Source: Citrobacter farmeri (GTDB taxonomy: Bacteria > Pseudomonadota > Gammaproteobacteria > Enterobacterales > Enterobacteriaceae). From it: a stretch of DNA of 64,000 nucleotides. Each line of letters begins with the position of its first letter. Positions within the stretch are counted from its first letter, which is position 1. Made by a program: the position numbers and the translations under genes. The notes beneath the pieces were generated by a model. The model did not search any database. It saw nothing but the letters and a program-made list of their open reading frames with translations, and had not been told where the DNA came from. Below, piece after piece: positions 47,984 through 59,360 of the stretch. The stretch lies in contig NZ_CP077291.1 of the NCBI RefSeq assembly GCF_019048065.1, forward strand, positions 2,418,001 to 2,482,000, read 5' to 3'.

Positions 47984-50012
47984 GTTATTCTCTGCTTTCA
48001 GAAAAGATAAGATCTGGGATTTCAACGGCGGTATCCATCCGCCTGAAATGAAAACCCAGTCAAACGGCACGCCGCTGCGCCAGGTTCCCCTTGCGCAGCG
48101 CTTCGTTATTCCCCTCAAACAGCATATCGGTGCTCAAGGGGAACTGTGCGTTGCCGAAGGACAACACGTGTTGCGTGGACAGCCGCTCACCCGTGGCTGG
48201 GGAAAAATGCTTCCGGTTCACGCCCCCACCTCCGGGACGGTGGTGGCGATCGCACCTCACTCAACGGCGCACCCTTCAGCATTAGCCGAACTGAGCGTGA
48301 TCATTGATGCCGACGGCGAAGACCGCTGGATTGAGCGCGAAGGCTGGCAGGATTACCGTTCGCGGAGTCGTGAAGCGTTGATCGCCCGCATTCACCAGTA
48401 CGGCGTCGCCGGACTGGGCGGCGCTGGCTTTCCAACCGGCAATAAATTGCAGGGTGGCGGCGACAAAATCGAAACGCTGATCGTCAACGCCGCGGAATGT
48501 GAACCTTATATCACCGCCGACGATCGCTTAATGCAGGATTGTGCAGCGCAGATCGTCGAAGGTATCCGCATCCTGGCCCATATTCTGCAACCGCGTGAAA
48601 TCCTCATCGGTATCGAAGATAACAAACCGCAGGCGATCTCAATGCTGCGCGCGGTGTTGGCCGGCGCGCAGGATATTGCGCTGCGCGTGATCCCAACAAA
48701 ATATCCTTCGGGCGGCGCAAAGCAACTGACCCAAATCCTGACCGGAAAACAGGTTCCACACGGCGGACGTTCTTCCGATATCGGCGTACTGATGCAAAAC
48801 GTCGGCACGGCGTATGCGGTAAAACGCGCGATCATTGACGGCGAACCCATTACCGAGCGCGTTGTCACTCTCACTGGTGAAGCGGTCAGTCGTCCAGGCA
48901 ACGTCTGGGCGAGACTTGGTACGCCAGTGCGCCATCTGCTGAATGATGCTGGCTTCTGCCCCTCTGCCGATCAGATGGTGATTATGGGAGGCCCGCTAAT
49001 GGGCTTCACCCTGCCGTGGCTCGATGTACCGGTGGTTAAGATCACCAACTGTTTGCTGGCGCCGTCAGCGACGGAGATGGGCGAACCGCAGGAAGAAAAA
49101 GGCTGCATTCGCTGTAGCGCCTGTGCCGACGCCTGCCCGGCCGATCTTCTGCCCCAACAGCTTTACTGGTTCAGCAAAGGGCAGCAGCACGACAAAGCCA
49201 CGGCGCATAACATTTCCGACTGTATTGAGTGTGGCGCTTGCGCCTGGGTCTGCCCAAGTAATATTCCGTTAGTGCAATATTTTCGTCAGGAAAAAGCGGA
49301 GCTTTATGCAATAAGCCAGGAAGAAAAACGAGCGGCAGAAGCTAAAGCGCGTTTCGAAGCGCGTCAGGCTCGCCTGGAGCGTGAGAAAGCGGCGCGCCTG
49401 GAACGTCATAAGAAAGCGGCCGTGCAGCCTGTGGCAAAAGATCAGGATGCCATTGCCGCCGCCCTGGCTCGCGTCAAAGAGAAACAGGCTCAGGCAACAC
49501 AGCCGATAACGATTAACACTGGCGAAAAGCCGGACAATAGCGCGGCGATCGCGGCTCGCGAGGCGCGTAAAGCGCTGGCACGAGCAAAACAGGCGGAGAA
49601 CGCCACCGCTGACGACACCGATCCACGCAAAGCCGCCGTCGAAGCCGCTATCGCCCGCGCAAAGGCGCGCAAACTGGAACAGCAGGCCAGCAGCAAACCC
49701 GCCGTATCGGATAAACCGGTGGATCCACGCAAAGCCGCCGTCGAAGCCGCTATCGCACGCGCAAAGGCGCGCAAACTGGAACAGCAGGCCAGCAGCGAAC
49801 CCGCCGCATCGGATAAACCGGTGGATCCGCGCAAAGCCGCCGTTGAAGCCGCTATCGCCCGGGCGAAGGCGCGCAAACAGGAACAGCAGGCCAGCAGCGA
49901 ACCCACCGCATCGGATAAACCGGTGGATCCGCGCAAAGCCGCCGTCGCCGCTGCAATAGCGCGCGCGAAAGCCAAAAAAGACGCTCAGCAGCAGGTTGTT
50001 AACGAGGAATAA
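47976..50012 (+). CDS. rsxC: RsxC, NADH-dehydrogenase-like subunit with repeat tail
   Basis: A 678-aa peripheral subunit, about 60 residues shorter than E. coli RsxC. The N-terminal part holds the NADH/FMN fold ([12 protein letters not shown] near residue 147), followed by two ferredoxin motifs, [12 protein letters not shown] near 377 and [12 protein letters not shown] near 416. From about 440 the tail is Ala/Lys/Arg/Glu-rich and coiled-coil-like, with four 34-residue repeats ([18 protein letters not shown]...). RsxC takes electrons from NAD(P)H and passes them to RsxB. The tail length varies among enterobacteria because of the repeats. Confidence 0.96.
   Translation: MLKLFSAFRKDKIWDFNGGIHPPEMKTQSNGTPLRQVPLAQRFVIPLKQHIGAQGELCVAEGQHVLRGQPLTRGWGKMLPVHAPTSGTVVAIAPHSTAHPSALAELSVIIDADGEDRWIEREGWQDYRSRSREALIARIHQYGVAGLGGAGFPTGNKLQGGGDKIETLIVNAAECEPYITADDRLMQDCAAQIVEGIRILAHILQPREILIGIEDNKPQAISMLRAVLAGAQDIALRVIPTKYPSGGAKQLTQILTGKQVPHGGRSSDIGVLMQNVGTAYAVKRAIIDGEPITERVVTLTGEAVSRPGNVWARLGTPVRHLLNDAGFCPSADQMVIMGGPLMGFTLPWLDVPVVKITNCLLAPSATEMGEPQEEKGCIRCSACADACPADLLPQQLYWFSKGQQHDKATAHNISDCIECGACAWVCPSNIPLVQYFRQEKAELYAISQEEKRAAEAKARFEARQARLEREKAARLERHKKAAVQPVAKDQDAIAAALARVKEKQAQATQPITINTGEKPDNSAAIAAREARKALARAKQAENATADDTDPRKAAVEAAIARAKARKLEQQASSKPAVSDKPVDPRKAAVEAAIARAKARKLEQQASSEPAASDKPVDPRKAAVEAAIARAKARKQEQQASSEPTASDKPVDPRKAAVAAAIARAKAKKDAQQQVVNEE
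49618..49985 (+). repeat. Four in-frame 102-bp tandem repeats in rsxC
   Basis: Units start at GATCC in positions 49620, 49722, 49824 and 49926, exactly 102 bp apart; the last is partial. Each encodes [18 protein letters not shown] followed by an EQQASS linker. The near-identity of the DNA points to recent duplication or homogenisation. Confidence 0.95.
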
Positions 50013-51071
50013 ATGGTATTCAGAATCGCAAGCTCTCCCTATACGCATAATCAGCGTCAAACCTCGCGCATTATGCTGCTGGTTTTACTTGCCGCAGTGC
50101 CGGGAATTGCCGTGCAATGGTGGTTTTTCGGCTGGGGAACGCTGTTCCAGATCGTACTCGCCTGCGCAAGTGCGCTGCTGGCTGAAGCTGCCGTGCTCAG
50201 ATTACGTAAACAATCGGTAGTCACGATTTTAAAGGACAACTCCGCGCTGCTGACTGGTCTGCTGCTCGCCGTCAGTATTCCCCCGCTCGCCCCCTGGTGG
50301 ATGGTGATCCTCGGGACGGTATTCGCAGTGATCATCGCCAAGCAGCTGTATGGCGGTCTGGGACAAAATCCGTTCAACCCGGCAATGATTGGTTATGTGG
50401 TGCTGCTGATCTCCTTCCCGGTGCAGATGACCAGTTGGTTGCCGCCGCAGGGTATTGCCGCCACCACGCCAGGATTGCTCGATGCCCTGCAGATTATCTT
50501 TACCGGACATACTGCCAGCGGGAGCGACATGCATACGCTGCGCATGGGGATCGACGGGATTAGCCAGGCCACACCGCTGGACACCTTTAAAACCTCCCTG
50601 CACGCCGGTCATTCTGTAGCGCAGATCATGCAATTCCCCATTTACAGTGGCATCTTTGCCGGCGCCGGCTGGCAGTGGGTCAACCTGGCCTGGCTGGCTG
50701 GCGGTGTTTTTCTGCTGCAACAAAAAGCCATTCGCTGGCATATTCCGGTTAGCTTCCTGCTCTCATTAGCCGTCTGCGCGACGCTGGGTTGGCTATTTGC
50801 ACCTGAAGCGCTCGCCTCGCCGCAAATTCACCTGCTCTCCGGAGCAACGATGCTGGGTGCATTCTTCATTCTGACTGACCCGGTGACGGCGTCGACGACC
50901 AATCGCGGTCGTCTGGTGTTTGGCGCGCTGGCGGGCCTGCTGGTATGGCTGATCCGCAGTTTCGGCGGCTATCCGGATGGCGTGGCCTTTGCCGTGCTGT
51001 TGGCCAATATCACGGTCCCGCTGATTGACTACTACACGCGTCCGCGCGTGTACGGGCACCGCAAAGGATAA
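50013..51071 (+). CDS. rsxD: RsxD, flavinylated membrane subunit
   Basis: A 352-aa membrane subunit with about nine to ten helices. [19 protein letters not shown] near residue 270 is a family motif; RnfD proteins carry covalent FMN on a threonine in an SGAT-type context. It starts at the base right after the rsxC stop codon. [15 protein letters not shown] near residue 110 is also a conserved RnfD/NqrB segment. Confidence 0.95.
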   Translation: MVFRIASSPYTHNQRQTSRIMLLVLLAAVPGIAVQWWFFGWGTLFQIVLACASALLAEAAVLRLRKQSVVTILKDNSALLTGLLLAVSIPPLAPWWMVILGTVFAVIIAKQLYGGLGQNPFNPAMIGYVVLLISFPVQMTSWLPPQGIAATTPGLLDALQIIFTGHTASGSDMHTLRMGIDGISQATPLDTFKTSLHAGHSVAQIMQFPIYSGIFAGAGWQWVNLAWLAGGVFLLQQKAIRWHIPVSFLLSLAVCATLGWLFAPEALASPQIHLLSGATMLGAFFILTDPVTASTTNRGRLVFGALAGLLVWLIRSFGGYPDGVAFAVLLANITVPLIDYYTRPRVYGHRKG

Positions 51072-51074
51072 TCC

Positions 51075-51695
51075 ATGCTGAAAACGATTCGTAAACATGG
51101 CATCACCCTGGCGCTGTTTGCGGCAGGGTCAACCGGACTGACCGCCGCCATCAACCTGATGACTAAATCCACCATTGATGAGCAGGCTGCGATTCAACAG
51201 AAGGCGCTGTTTGATCAGGTACTGCCTGCCGATCGCTATAATAACCGTTTGCAGGATCGCTGTTTCGTTGTCAGTTCACCCGCGCTGGGGAAAGGCGAAC
51301 ATCGCGTCTATATTGCTGAGCAGGATGGTACGCCCGTGGCGGCCGTGCTTGAGACAACGGCACCGGATGGCTATTCTGGTGCCATTCAATTGCTGGTTGG
51401 GGCTGATTTCAGCGGCACGGTTTTGGGTACCCGCGTAACGGAACATCATGAAACGCCAGGACTGGGCGACAAAATTGAACTACGACTGTCAGACTGGATA
51501 ACCGGTTTCAGCGGTAAAAAGATTCAGGGTGACAACGACAGCCACTGGGCCGTGAAAAAAGATGGCGGGGATTTCGACCAGTTTACCGGGGCGACAATTA
51601 CGCCACGTGCGGTGGTCAACGCCGTCAAACGTGCGGGGCTGTATGCCCAAACGCTGCCTGCGCAACTTCCTCAACTTCCGGCCTGCGGAGAGTAA
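51075..51695 (+). CDS. rsxG: RsxG, flavinylated periplasmic subunit
   Basis: A 206-aa protein with one N-terminal helix (residues 8-28) and a periplasmic FMN-binding domain. [12 protein letters not shown] near residue 174 is the flavinylation motif; the second threonine would carry FMN by a phosphoester bond added by ApbE. ETPGLGDK is the other conserved segment. It sits 3 nt after rsxD and 3 nt before rsxE. Confidence 0.95.
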   Translation: MLKTIRKHGITLALFAAGSTGLTAAINLMTKSTIDEQAAIQQKALFDQVLPADRYNNRLQDRCFVVSSPALGKGEHRVYIAEQDGTPVAAVLETTAPDGYSGAIQLLVGADFSGTVLGTRVTEHHETPGLGDKIELRLSDWITGFSGKKIQGDNDSHWAVKKDGGDFDQFTGATITPRAVVNAVKRAGLYAQTLPAQLPQLPACGE

Positions 51696-51698
51696 GTG

Positions 51699-52397
51699 AT
51701 GAGCGAAATTAAAGACGTCATCGTTCAGGGATTGTGGAAAAACAACTCGGCACTGGTGCAACTACTGGGGATGTGTCCGCTACTGGCAGTCACCTCGACC
51801 GCCACTAACGCTCTCGGCCTGGGGCTTGCCACTACGCTGGTGCTGACGCTGACCAACCTGACCATCTCTACGTTGCGCCGTTGGACGCCAGCCGAAATTC
51901 GTATTCCAATCTACGTGATGATCATCGCGTCGGTGGTGAGTGCGGTACAAATGCTGATCAACGCCTATGCCTTTGGCCTTTACCAGTCACTGGGGATCTT
52001 TATCCCGCTGATCGTGACCAACTGCATTGTGGTGGGACGCGCTGAAGCTTTTGCTGCCAAAAAGGGCCCGGCGCTGTCCGCGCTGGACGGTTTCTCCATT
52101 GGAATGGGGGCTACCGGCGCCATGTTTGTGCTGGGTTCCCTGCGCGAGATCATCGGCAACGGGACCCTGTTTGACGGGGCGGATGGACTCCTCGGCAATT
52201 GGGCGAAGGTGCTGCGTGTGGAAATTTTCCACACCGACTCTCCTTTCCTGCTGGCAATGTTGCCGCCAGGCGCATTTATTGGGCTGGGCCTTATGTTGGC
52301 GGTAAAATATCTCATTGATGAGAAAATGAAAAAACGCCGCGCCAGTGCGACAGTCACGACAGAATTACCCTCTGGCGAACCAGGGAATGCCTCATGA
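51699..52397 (+). CDS. rsxE: RsxE, electron transport subunit E
   Basis: A 232-aa membrane protein with six helices, homologous to RsxA and inserted in the opposite sense. Conserved cysteines for the shared membrane iron-sulfur centre are in MCPLLAVT near residue 25 and [11 protein letters not shown] near 108. The start at 51699 follows homology. The end overlaps nth by 4 nt (ATGA), so nth is part of the operon. Confidence 0.95.
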   Translation: MSEIKDVIVQGLWKNNSALVQLLGMCPLLAVTSTATNALGLGLATTLVLTLTNLTISTLRRWTPAEIRIPIYVMIIASVVSAVQMLINAYAFGLYQSLGIFIPLIVTNCIVVGRAEAFAAKKGPALSALDGFSIGMGATGAMFVLGSLREIIGNGTLFDGADGLLGNWAKVLRVEIFHTDSPFLLAMLPPGAFIGLGLMLAVKYLIDEKMKKRRASATVTTELPSGEPGNAS

Positions 52398-53029
52398 ATA
52401 AAGCAAAGCGGTTAGAAATATTAACCCGATTACGCGCGAACAATCCGCATCCGACAACCGAGCTGAATTTCAACTCTCCCTTTGAACTGTTGATCGCCGT
52501 GCTGCTGTCGGCGCAGGCGACAGATGTCAGCGTGAACAAGGCCACGGCGAAACTCTATCCGGTTGCTAATACTCCTGCCGCTATGCTGGAACTCGGCGTT
52601 GAGGGGGTTAAGACCTACATCAAAACGATTGGTCTGTTTAACAGCAAAGCCGAGAACGTGATTAAGACCTGCCGCATCCTGCTTGAGCAACACCATGGCG
52701 AGGTGCCTGAAGATCGTGCGGCGCTTGAAGCGCTGCCGGGCGTGGGCCGTAAGACGGCGAACGTGGTACTGAATACCGCCTTCGGCTGGCCAACCATCGC
52801 CGTCGACACGCATATCTTTCGCGTCTGTAATCGTACCCAGTTTGCTCCCGGCAAGAACGTTGAGCAGGTGGAAGAAAAATTACTGAAAGTGGTCCCCGCA
52901 GAATTTAAAGTCGACTGCCATCATTGGCTTATCCTGCACGGGCGTTACACCTGCATTGCCCGTAAACCGCGTTGTGGCTCCTGTATCATCGAAGATCTCT
53001 GCGAATTCAAAGAGAAGGTAGATATTTGA
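52394..53029 (+). CDS. nth: Nth, endonuclease III
   Basis: A 211-aa bifunctional DNA glycosylase/AP-lyase for oxidised pyrimidines, the same length as E. coli Nth. The helix-hairpin-helix is [14 protein letters not shown], whose lysine (residue 120) forms the Schiff base, with the catalytic Asp in VDTHIFRV (138). The C-terminal loop [17 protein letters not shown] carries the [4Fe-4S] cysteines (C-x6-C-x2-C-x5-C). It is the last gene of the rsx operon, a redox-defence link between SoxR control and base repair. Confidence 0.97.
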   Translation: MNKAKRLEILTRLRANNPHPTTELNFNSPFELLIAVLLSAQATDVSVNKATAKLYPVANTPAAMLELGVEGVKTYIKTIGLFNSKAENVIKTCRILLEQHHGEVPEDRAALEALPGVGRKTANVVLNTAFGWPTIAVDTHIFRVCNRTQFAPGKNVEQVEEKLLKVVPAEFKVDCHHWLILHGRYTCIARKPRCGSCIIEDLCEFKEKVDI

Positions 53030-53635
53030 TCGACGGGGCGGATAAATTGCCCCGACATCACTTTTTGTTATCCTCTGTTTCTTGCTCTTCAATCCGTCAA
53101 TGATTCCACTTTCTCCTGCCAGGACAAATGAATAATCCTGGCTATAAGCACTTATTCAGGTAAATCCTTTTTTTAATAACGAAAATTTCTATCCAATTGT
53201 GATCCCGATCATAGTGATAACGCTATGTAAATTTTTCTGTTAATTTTAGTTAATCTGACAATCAGATGACGATGAGTCAGTTTTTATACACAAAACATTA
53301 CACTGGCTATTTTTTAGATGCTGGCCTTTATCACTGCATTAAGCGACATATAGTAGAACATATCGCCATACAGGCCGTTTCCCGGAAACCTGACAGCGTA
53401 ATAAACTGCCATTACTCAATTAATAAAATTTAACGCTAGATAACATTTATCCACCCCGTGTAATCCACCACGCGAGATATATGTAACAGATTATTACAAA
53501 AGACTTGTCTGAAAGTGCAAGATAGTGAACATTACTCGCCGTTTCCCCTCCCACTATAACAATTTCACGGCTACCCAAGAGGTATCACGTGACAGAACAC
53601 CCCCGTTAATATGGGATGTAAAAAAAGAGGTTAAA
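53030..53635 (+). other. Long upstream region of dtpA
   Basis: This 606-nt stretch shows no convincing gene. Near its left end CGGGGC/GCCCCG (53034-53054) could terminate the rsx-nth transcript, and GCCAGGA/TCCTGGC (53118-53142) is another hairpin. At 53198-53213 TGTGATCCCGATCATA fits a CRP site and also, in another register, a GTGAT-CCCG-ATCAT FNR-like site. CTGAC...GTCAG followed by TTTTTA at 53255-53285 resembles a small terminator. dtpA is OmpR-controlled in E. coli; I could not pick out an OmpR site. Confidence 0.5.
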
Positions 53636-55141
53636 GTGTCTACTGCAAACAAGAAACCAACGGAAAGCGTCAGTCTTAACGCTTTCAAACAGCCGAAGGC
53701 GTTCTATCTCATTTTCTCGATTGAGCTCTGGGAACGTTTCGGTTATTACGGCTTACAAGGAATCATGGCCGTTTACCTGGTTAAACAACTGGGTATGTCA
53801 GAAGCGGATTCAATCACTCTTTTCTCATCCTTTAGCGCCCTGGTTTACGGTCTGGTCGCCATTGGTGGCTGGTTAGGCGATAAAGTTCTCGGGACCAAGC
53901 GCGTCATAATGCTTGGTGCGGTGGTACTGGCTATTGGTTATGCCCTGGTGGCATGGTCCGGACACGACGCTGGTGTCGTTTATATGGGGATGGCCGCCAT
54001 TGCCGTCGGTAATGGTCTGTTTAAGGCTAACCCGTCCTCTCTGCTCTCAACCTGCTACGCAAAAGATGACCCGCGTCTTGATGGTGCATTTACGATGTAC
54101 TACATGTCCGTCAATATCGGTTCCTTCTTCTCTATGCTGGCAACACCGTGGCTGGCTGCGCATTACGGCTGGAGCACCGCGTTCGCGTTGAGCGTTGTCG
54201 GTATGCTGATAACCGTAGTGAACTTTGCGTTCTGCCAGCGTTGGGTGAAAAACTACGGTTCTAAACCTGACTTCGAACCGATCAACTTCCGCAACCTGCT
54301 GCTGACCATTGTCGGCGTTATCGCGCTGATCGCGATCGCGACCTGGCTGCTGCATAACCAGCAAATCGCCCGTATGGTTCTGGGTGTAATTGCGCTCGGT
54401 ATCGTGATTATCTTCGGTAAAGAAGCCTTCTCTATGCAGGGTGCGGCCCGCCGTAAAATGATTGTGGCGTTCATTCTGATGCTGGAAGCGATCATTTTCT
54501 TCGTACTGTACAGCCAGATGCCGACGTCGCTGAACTTCTTCGCTATCCGTAACGTTGAGCACTCCATCCTCGGTATCGCATTTGAACCAGAACAGTATCA
54601 GGCGCTGAATCCGTTCTGGATCATCATTGGTAGCCCTATCCTCGCGGCTATCTATAACAAGATGGGTGACACTCTGCCGATGCCAACCAAGTTTGCCATT
54701 GGTATGGTGCTGTGTTCTGGCGCGTTCCTGATCCTGCCGCTGGGTGCCAAATTCGCATCCGATGCGGGCATCGTTTCCGTTAACTGGCTGATCATTTGCT
54801 ACGGCCTGCAAAGTATCGGTGAGCTGATGATTTCCGGTCTGGGTCTGGCCATGGTGGCACAGCTGGTTCCACAACGTCTGATGGGCTTCATCATGGGTAG
54901 CTGGTTCCTGACTACCGCTGGTGCCAACATCATTGGCGGTTATGTCGCCAGCATGATGGCAGTTCCTGAAAACGTGACTGACCCGCTGATGTCTCTGGAA
55001 GTGTATGGTCGCGTGTTCCTGCAGATTGGCGTGGCGACCGCAGTGATCGCTGTTCTGATGCTGCTGACGGCACCGAAACTGAATCGTATGACTCAGGACG
55101 ACGAACCTCGCGAGAACGCGTCTAAAACCGCTGCCGCGTAA
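53636..55141 (+). CDS. dtpA: DtpA (TppB), dipeptide/tripeptide:proton symporter
   Basis: A 501-aa POT-family transporter with 14 membrane segments. The proton-coupling motif is [11 protein letters not shown] (ExxER type, residues 30-40), and [12 protein letters not shown] follows helix 2. It imports di- and tripeptides with protons and matches E. coli DtpA throughout. The start is GTG at 53636, preceded by AGAGG with 5-nt spacing; a longer in-frame reading from 53525 adds 37 residues absent from the family. Confidence 0.95.
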   Translation: MSTANKKPTESVSLNAFKQPKAFYLIFSIELWERFGYYGLQGIMAVYLVKQLGMSEADSITLFSSFSALVYGLVAIGGWLGDKVLGTKRVIMLGAVVLAIGYALVAWSGHDAGVVYMGMAAIAVGNGLFKANPSSLLSTCYAKDDPRLDGAFTMYYMSVNIGSFFSMLATPWLAAHYGWSTAFALSVVGMLITVVNFAFCQRWVKNYGSKPDFEPINFRNLLLTIVGVIALIAIATWLLHNQQIARMVLGVIALGIVIIFGKEAFSMQGAARRKMIVAFILMLEAIIFFVLYSQMPTSLNFFAIRNVEHSILGIAFEPEQYQALNPFWIIIGSPILAAIYNKMGDTLPMPTKFAIGMVLCSGAFLILPLGAKFASDAGIVSVNWLIICYGLQSIGELMISGLGLAMVAQLVPQRLMGFIMGSWFLTTAGANIIGGYVASMMAVPENVTDPLMSLEVYGRVFLQIGVATAVIAVLMLLTAPKLNRMTQDDEPRENASKTAAA

Positions 55142-55162
55142 ATTTCTGGGAAACGCATAATG

Positions 55163-55196
55163 AAGCTGCTAACTTTGCGTTAGCGGCTTTTTTTTT
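55163..55196 (+). terminator. Terminator after dtpA
   Basis: AAGCTGCTAAC (55163-55173) and GTTAGCGGCTT (55179-55189) form an 11-bp stem with one wobble pair, followed by T9. Confidence 0.9.
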
Positions 55197-55246
55197 GCCT
55201 GAACCCGAACCAGGAAACGTTAAACCTCAGTTGAAAGGAGTTATCG

Positions 55247-55852
55247 ATGAAACTGTTCTACAAGCCAGGCGCCTGCTCTCTTGCTTCTCATATTACCCTA
55301 CGTGAGAGCGGGAAAGACTTCACGCTGGATGGTGTGGATTTGATGAAAAAGCGTCTGGAAAATGGCGATGATTTTTTCGCGGTCAACCCGAAAGGACAGG
55401 TCCCCGCCCTGCTGCTTGATGACGGCACGCTGCTGACCGAAGGCGTGGCGATTATGCAGTACCTCGCCGATAGCGTCCCTGACCGCCAGTTGTTGGCGCC
55501 CGTGAGCAGCATTTCGCGCTATAAGACGCTTGAGTGGCTTAACTACATTGCCACTGAGCTGCATAAAGGCTTTACGCCGCTGTTTCGTCCTGATACCCCT
55601 GAAGAGTACAAACCGACCGTTCGCGCGCTGCTGGAGAAGAAAATGCAGTACGTGGATGGTTCCCTCAAAGAGGGACAGTGGATATGCGGCTCACGTTTCA
55701 CTATCGCAGATGCCTACCTTTTCACCGTGCTGCGTTGGGCGTATGGGGTAAAACTCAATATGGATGGGTTAACGCATATCGCGGCGTATATGAAGCGAAT
55801 GGCTGAGCGTCCGGGCGTTGCGGCGGCGCTGAAAGCTGAAGGGTTACAGTAA
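55247..55852 (+). CDS. gstA: GstA, beta-class glutathione S-transferase
   Basis: A 201-aa enzyme, the same length as E. coli GstA. The N-terminal thioredoxin-like domain opens [13 protein letters not shown], where Cys10 is the beta-class residue that interacts with glutathione, and [10 protein letters not shown] is the conserved cis-proline loop. The C-terminal helical domain starts near residue 87. It conjugates glutathione to electrophiles. AAAGGAG precedes the ATG. A REP-like element follows the gene. Confidence 0.95.
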   Translation: MKLFYKPGACSLASHITLRESGKDFTLDGVDLMKKRLENGDDFFAVNPKGQVPALLLDDGTLLTEGVAIMQYLADSVPDRQLLAPVSSISRYKTLEWLNYIATELHKGFTPLFRPDTPEEYKPTVRALLEKKMQYVDGSLKEGQWICGSRFTIADAYLFTVLRWAYGVKLNMDGLTHIAAYMKRMAERPGVAAALKAEGLQ

Positions 55853-55860
55853 ACGGATTG

Positions 55861-55899
55861 TGCCGGATGGTGGCAGTAGAGACCTCATCCGGCATGTAA
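55861..55899. repeat. REP-like palindrome after gstA
   Basis: TGCCGGATG...CATCCGGCA with an inner imperfect part fits the enterobacterial REP consensus (GCCGGATG...CATCCGGC followed by a GTAAG tail). It sits between the convergent gstA and pdxY. Confidence 0.7.
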
Positions 55900-55900
55900 G

Positions 55901-56761
55901 TCAGAGTTGTGTGGCGCTAAAGTAATGTTCTGGTTGGGCAATCCTGTCCTGTGCGGCAACCACCTGGAGCTCATATTCCTGCATCGCTTTGGTGGCAATC
56001 ATAATTTCATACACCGCAGCAGTGACATGCTCCAGCGCCTGCTGGTTTGTCGCGCCCTGAAGCAACTTCACTAACAGCAACCCACTGGTCACATCGCCAA
56101 CGCCGACAGGCTGGCGTGCGCCAAAATCCACCAGCGGACGGCTGATATGCCAGGCATCATCGACCGTGACCAATAGCATTTCAAAACGATCCTGACTGTA
56201 ACCCGCGCGCGCCAGATGTTTTACCAGCACAATCTCCGGTCCCTGCGCGATGAGCTCACGGGCAGCGACAACGGCTTCGTCCACGCTGTTCACCGCATGC
56301 TCACAGAGGATTTCCAGCTCGATCAAATTCGGTGCGATGATATCGCTGGCAGGCAGCGCGTGACGAACATGAAATTCGGCGACGCCGGGAGCGACAATAC
56401 ACCCCTTTTCCGGATGTCCCATCACGGGATCACAGAAATATTTCGCCGCCGGGTTGACCGCTTTCACCTGACGCACGATCCCCAGAATATGCTCGCCCTG
56501 CTCAGCAGAACCCAGGTAACCACTCAGCACCGCATCGCAGCGCTTCAGCTGATCGATATCGGCAATACCCTGCACGATCTCGGTCAGATGTGATGGCGGC
56601 ATGACACAGCCTGTCCATTTTCCGTATTGTGTGTGATTAGAGAATTGAACCGTATTGAGGGGCCAGACATTGGCACCGAGGCGGCGCATCGGGAATTCCG
56701 CGGCGCTATTGCCAGCATGCCCAAAAACAACGTGGGACTGGATGGCGAGAATGTTCTTCAT
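55901..56761 (-). CDS. pdxY: PdxY, pyridoxal kinase 1
   Basis: A 286-aa ribokinase-family kinase. It phosphorylates pyridoxal to PLP in vitamin B6 salvage. Motifs include [10 protein letters not shown] near the N-terminus and [15 protein letters not shown] near residue 222, the anion hole with the catalytic Asp. The ATG at 56761 follows homology. It lies 66 nt downstream of tyrS in the same direction, with a terminator between; read-through would give a tyrS-pdxY transcript, and pdxH is upstream of tyrS. Confidence 0.95.
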   Translation of the reverse strand: MKNILAIQSHVVFGHAGNSAAEFPMRRLGANVWPLNTVQFSNHTQYGKWTGCVMPPSHLTEIVQGIADIDQLKRCDAVLSGYLGSAEQGEHILGIVRQVKAVNPAAKYFCDPVMGHPEKGCIVAPGVAEFHVRHALPASDIIAPNLIELEILCEHAVNSVDEAVVAARELIAQGPEIVLVKHLARAGYSQDRFEMLLVTVDDAWHISRPLVDFGARQPVGVGDVTSGLLLVKLLQGATNQQALEHVTAAVYEIMIATKAMQEYELQVVAAQDRIAQPEHYFSATQL

Positions 56762-56782
56762 TTTTTGCTTACCACAACCCTG

Positions 56783-56814
56783 AAAAAATAAAGGGGCGTG
56801 GTCTCCCACGCCCC
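56783..56814 (-). terminator. Terminator between tyrS and pdxY
   Basis: On the minus strand GGGGCGTGG and CCACGCCCC form a 9-bp stem with a GAGA loop, followed by TTTATTTTTTC. Confidence 0.85.
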
Positions 56815-56827
56815 TGCTGACTTTCGA

Positions 56828-58102
56828 TTACTTCCAGCATACCAGACAGTAATTCTTTTTACCGCGACGCAACAGCGTGTAGCGGCCATACAAGCGATCG
56901 CCTTCGACGAAGGTGTATTCCGGATCGGACTGCTTCTCACCGTTAATGGTAATCGCGTTTGACGCAATGGTCTTACGCGCCTGACCACGAGACGGCTGCA
57001 GTTCAGAATCCACCAGCGCCTGCATCAGGTCCGCGCCTTTTTCCATCTCAACCATCGGCACACCATCCTGCGCCAACTGTTCGAAGTCCGCTTCGCTCAA
57101 ATCGCTCAGCGTACCGTTGAACAGGCTCTCAGTGATGCGTTTCGCCGCGATAAGACCTTCTTCGCCGTGCACCAGACGGGTGACCTGCTCGGCCAGAACA
57201 TACTGGGCACGCGGCGCCTTACCGCTGTTCTTGTCTTCTTCTTCCAGCGCATTGATCTCTTCAATGTCCATGAAAGTGAAGAACTTCAGGAAACGATACA
57301 CGTCGGCGTCCGCCGTGTTGATCCAGAACTGGTAGAATTTGTACGGGCTGGTTTTCTTCGGATCCAGCCATACTGCGCCGCCTTCGGTTTTCCCGAACTT
57401 GGTGCCATCGGCTTTGGTGATCAGCGGTACGGTCAGACCGAAGACCTGATTCTGATGCAGACGACGCGTCAGGTCTATCCCGGAGGTAATGTTACCCCAC
57501 TGATCGGAGCCCCCGATTTGCAGCGCCACGCCATGCAGTTTATTCAGGCAGGCAAAGTCATAACCCTGTAACAGGTTGTAAGAGAACTCGGTGAAGGAGA
57601 TCCCCTGATCGTCACGGTTCAGACGCTGCTTCACCGCTTCTTTGTTGATCATCTGGTTTACAGAGAAATGCTTACCGATATCGCGCAGGAAGGTCAGCAC
57701 GTTCATGTTGCCGAACCAGTCATAGTTGTTCGCCGCGATAGCGGAGTTTTCGCCGCAGTCGAAATCCAGGAACGGAGCAACCTGTTTGCGGATTTTGTCT
57801 ACCCACTCCTGAACGGTGTCTTCGGTGTTCAGTTTACGCTCGGCAGCTTTAAAGCTCGGGTCGCCAATCAGACCGGTCGCGCCGCCGACCAGCGCCACAG
57901 GTTTGTGACCTGCCTGCTGGAAGCGTTTCAGGCATAACAATGGAACCAGATGCCCCAAATGCAAGCTGTCAGCGGTAGGGTCGAAGCCGCAATAGAGCGC
58001 GATCGGGCCTTGCGCCAGTCGCTCTGCTAACGCTTCCTCGTCCGTCACCTGGGCGACCAGCCCCCGCTCTTGCAATTGTTTAATCAAGTTACTGCTTGCC
58101 AT
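56828..58102 (-). CDS. tyrS: TyrS, tyrosyl-tRNA synthetase
   Basis: A 424-aa class Ic aminoacyl-tRNA synthetase, the same length as E. coli TyrS. The HIGH-type motif is ADSLHLGHL (residues about 42-50), the KMSKS-type motif is KFGKTEGG near 235, and an S4 RNA-binding domain with SRGQARKTI near 358 closes the protein. It charges tRNA-Tyr. The ATG at 58102 follows homology; an in-frame ATG 12 nt upstream adds four residues. tyrS lies between pdxH and pdxY, as in E. coli. Confidence 0.97.
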   Translation of the reverse strand: MASSNLIKQLQERGLVAQVTDEEALAERLAQGPIALYCGFDPTADSLHLGHLVPLLCLKRFQQAGHKPVALVGGATGLIGDPSFKAAERKLNTEDTVQEWVDKIRKQVAPFLDFDCGENSAIAANNYDWFGNMNVLTFLRDIGKHFSVNQMINKEAVKQRLNRDDQGISFTEFSYNLLQGYDFACLNKLHGVALQIGGSDQWGNITSGIDLTRRLHQNQVFGLTVPLITKADGTKFGKTEGGAVWLDPKKTSPYKFYQFWINTADADVYRFLKFFTFMDIEEINALEEEDKNSGKAPRAQYVLAEQVTRLVHGEEGLIAAKRITESLFNGTLSDLSEADFEQLAQDGVPMVEMEKGADLMQALVDSELQPSRGQARKTIASNAITINGEKQSDPEYTFVEGDRLYGRYTLLRRGKKNYCLVCWK

Positions 58103-58228
58103 CAAAATCTCCATGTATAAAACGACTGCACCTTTGCCGGTACACGACTTTTCGCCAGACGCGAAAGCTCTATAGAATAAAGCGCTGGCGCAGACAGCGC
58201 TAGCGCTTAAAACAACAATTTTCCGGGT

Positions 58229-58885
58229 TTATGGCGCGAGACGGTCAATTTTCCATGCGTTATTTTCACGCTGGTATAAAAAGCGGTCATGCAGTCGGTG
58301 TTCACCTCCCTGCCAGAACTCCATCTGCTCAATGCTGACGCGGAACCCGCCCCAGAAACTGGGCAGTGGCACTTCACCCTGCTGGAATTTCTGTTTCAGT
58401 TCGAGGAATTTACTTTCGAGGATCCCGCGCGCGGAAATGCGGCTGGACTGCTTCGAGACCCAGGCGCCGATCTGGCTGTCACGCGGACGACTGTGGAAGT
58501 ACTTCACCACTTCCAGCGTCGATAAGCGCTCGGCTTTGCCCGTCACCATCACCTGACGTTCCAGCATATGCCAGGGAAACAGCAGGCTAATCCGCGGATT
58601 TTTTTCAATTTGATGCGCTTTACGGCTGCCGAGGTTGGTATAGAACACCAGACCCTTTTCATCGTAGTGTTTCAACAACACAATACGTTGATAAGGTTGG
58701 CCATTCTCGTCAACGGTCGCCACGACCATGGCGGTGGGATCCGCCAGTCTGGCATCACATGCCTGAGCCAGCCAGCGTTCGAAAAGGATTAATGGTTCAG
58801 CGGGAAGATCTCGGCGGCGCAAACCGCCTTTGGTATATTCACGGCGCAGATGCGCGATTTGCTGCAATTCGTCGTTATCAGACAT
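58229..58885 (-). CDS. pdxH: PdxH, pyridoxine/pyridoxamine 5'-phosphate oxidase
   Basis: A 218-aa FMN enzyme, the same length as E. coli PdxH. It oxidises PNP and PMP to PLP, the last step of B6 synthesis. Conserved FMN and substrate segments are [39 protein letters not shown] at the C-terminus, and [11 protein letters not shown]. It lies upstream of tyrS, as in E. coli. Confidence 0.96.
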   Translation of the reverse strand: MSDNDELQQIAHLRREYTKGGLRRRDLPAEPLILFERWLAQACDARLADPTAMVVATVDENGQPYQRIVLLKHYDEKGLVFYTNLGSRKAHQIEKNPRISLLFPWHMLERQVMVTGKAERLSTLEVVKYFHSRPRDSQIGAWVSKQSSRISARGILESKFLELKQKFQQGEVPLPSFWGGFRVSIEQMEFWQGGEHRLHDRFLYQRENNAWKIDRLAP

Positions 58886-58943
58886 GGTGTTCGCTACGGA
58901 TTGTCAGTGGGTGGCGCTATTGTGCGCCGCCCTGCTGGAAATC

Positions 58944-59267
58944 TCAACGCTTCGGATTTTGTAACTGGCAGTTATTCAGTACGATACGATCGCGTTTGTA
59001 GACGGTCGCGCCGTCACCTTTCGACCAGAACACATAAATCCCGTCGGTATAACGCGCGCCTGACGCCGAGATCCCCTGTTTCAGATTGAGCAGTTTGTTG
59101 TCATAAACAAAGTTCACCTCCTGACGGGTATTGTTCAATTTCACCGTCAGCGGTTTTTCATCACACTGGTATTCCAGCGTGTCCGTTTGCAGACGTTCAA
59201 CAAACTGGTTGTAGGCGCTGCAACCGGACAGCATAAGCGGGAAACAAATGAGTAGCAGTTTTTTCAT
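58944..59267 (-). CDS. mliC: MliC, membrane-bound lysozyme inhibitor lipoprotein
   Basis: A 107-aa lipoprotein. The lipobox LSGC places the acylated cysteine at residue 16. The mature domain matches the MliC/C-type lysozyme inhibitor fold, with [10 protein letters not shown] near the start and the inhibitory segment [13 protein letters not shown] in the second half. It protects peptidoglycan from host c-type lysozyme. The start at 59267 follows homology and signal peptide position; an upstream in-frame ATG would bury the signal. It lies downstream of anmK, the 1,6-anhydro-MurNAc kinase. Confidence 0.92.
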   Translation of the reverse strand: MKKLLLICFPLMLSGCSAYNQFVERLQTDTLEYQCDEKPLTVKLNNTRQEVNFVYDNKLLNLKQGISASGARYTDGIYVFWSKGDGATVYKRDRIVLNNCQLQNPKR

Positions 59268-59360
59268 AGCCGTATCCTGAAGACTTTCCTGGTCCGGGAG
59301 GGTGAATTCACCCTCCTTAATCTCCACAGTGTAACGGCAGAAGACGAAAGAAAAATTCAG

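Noticed and set aside
47120..48118. A 332-codon open frame on the minus strand opposite rsxA, rsxB and the start of rsxC
   Set aside because: Antisense to three well-supported overlapping genes; composition is unlike a real protein.
49618..49985. CRISPR-like regular repeats
   Set aside because: The period is uniform but the 'spacers' are also repeated and all lie in frame within rsxC; this is a protein repeat.
54047..54874. A 275-codon open frame opposite dtpA
   Set aside because: Antisense shadow of a highly conserved transporter gene.
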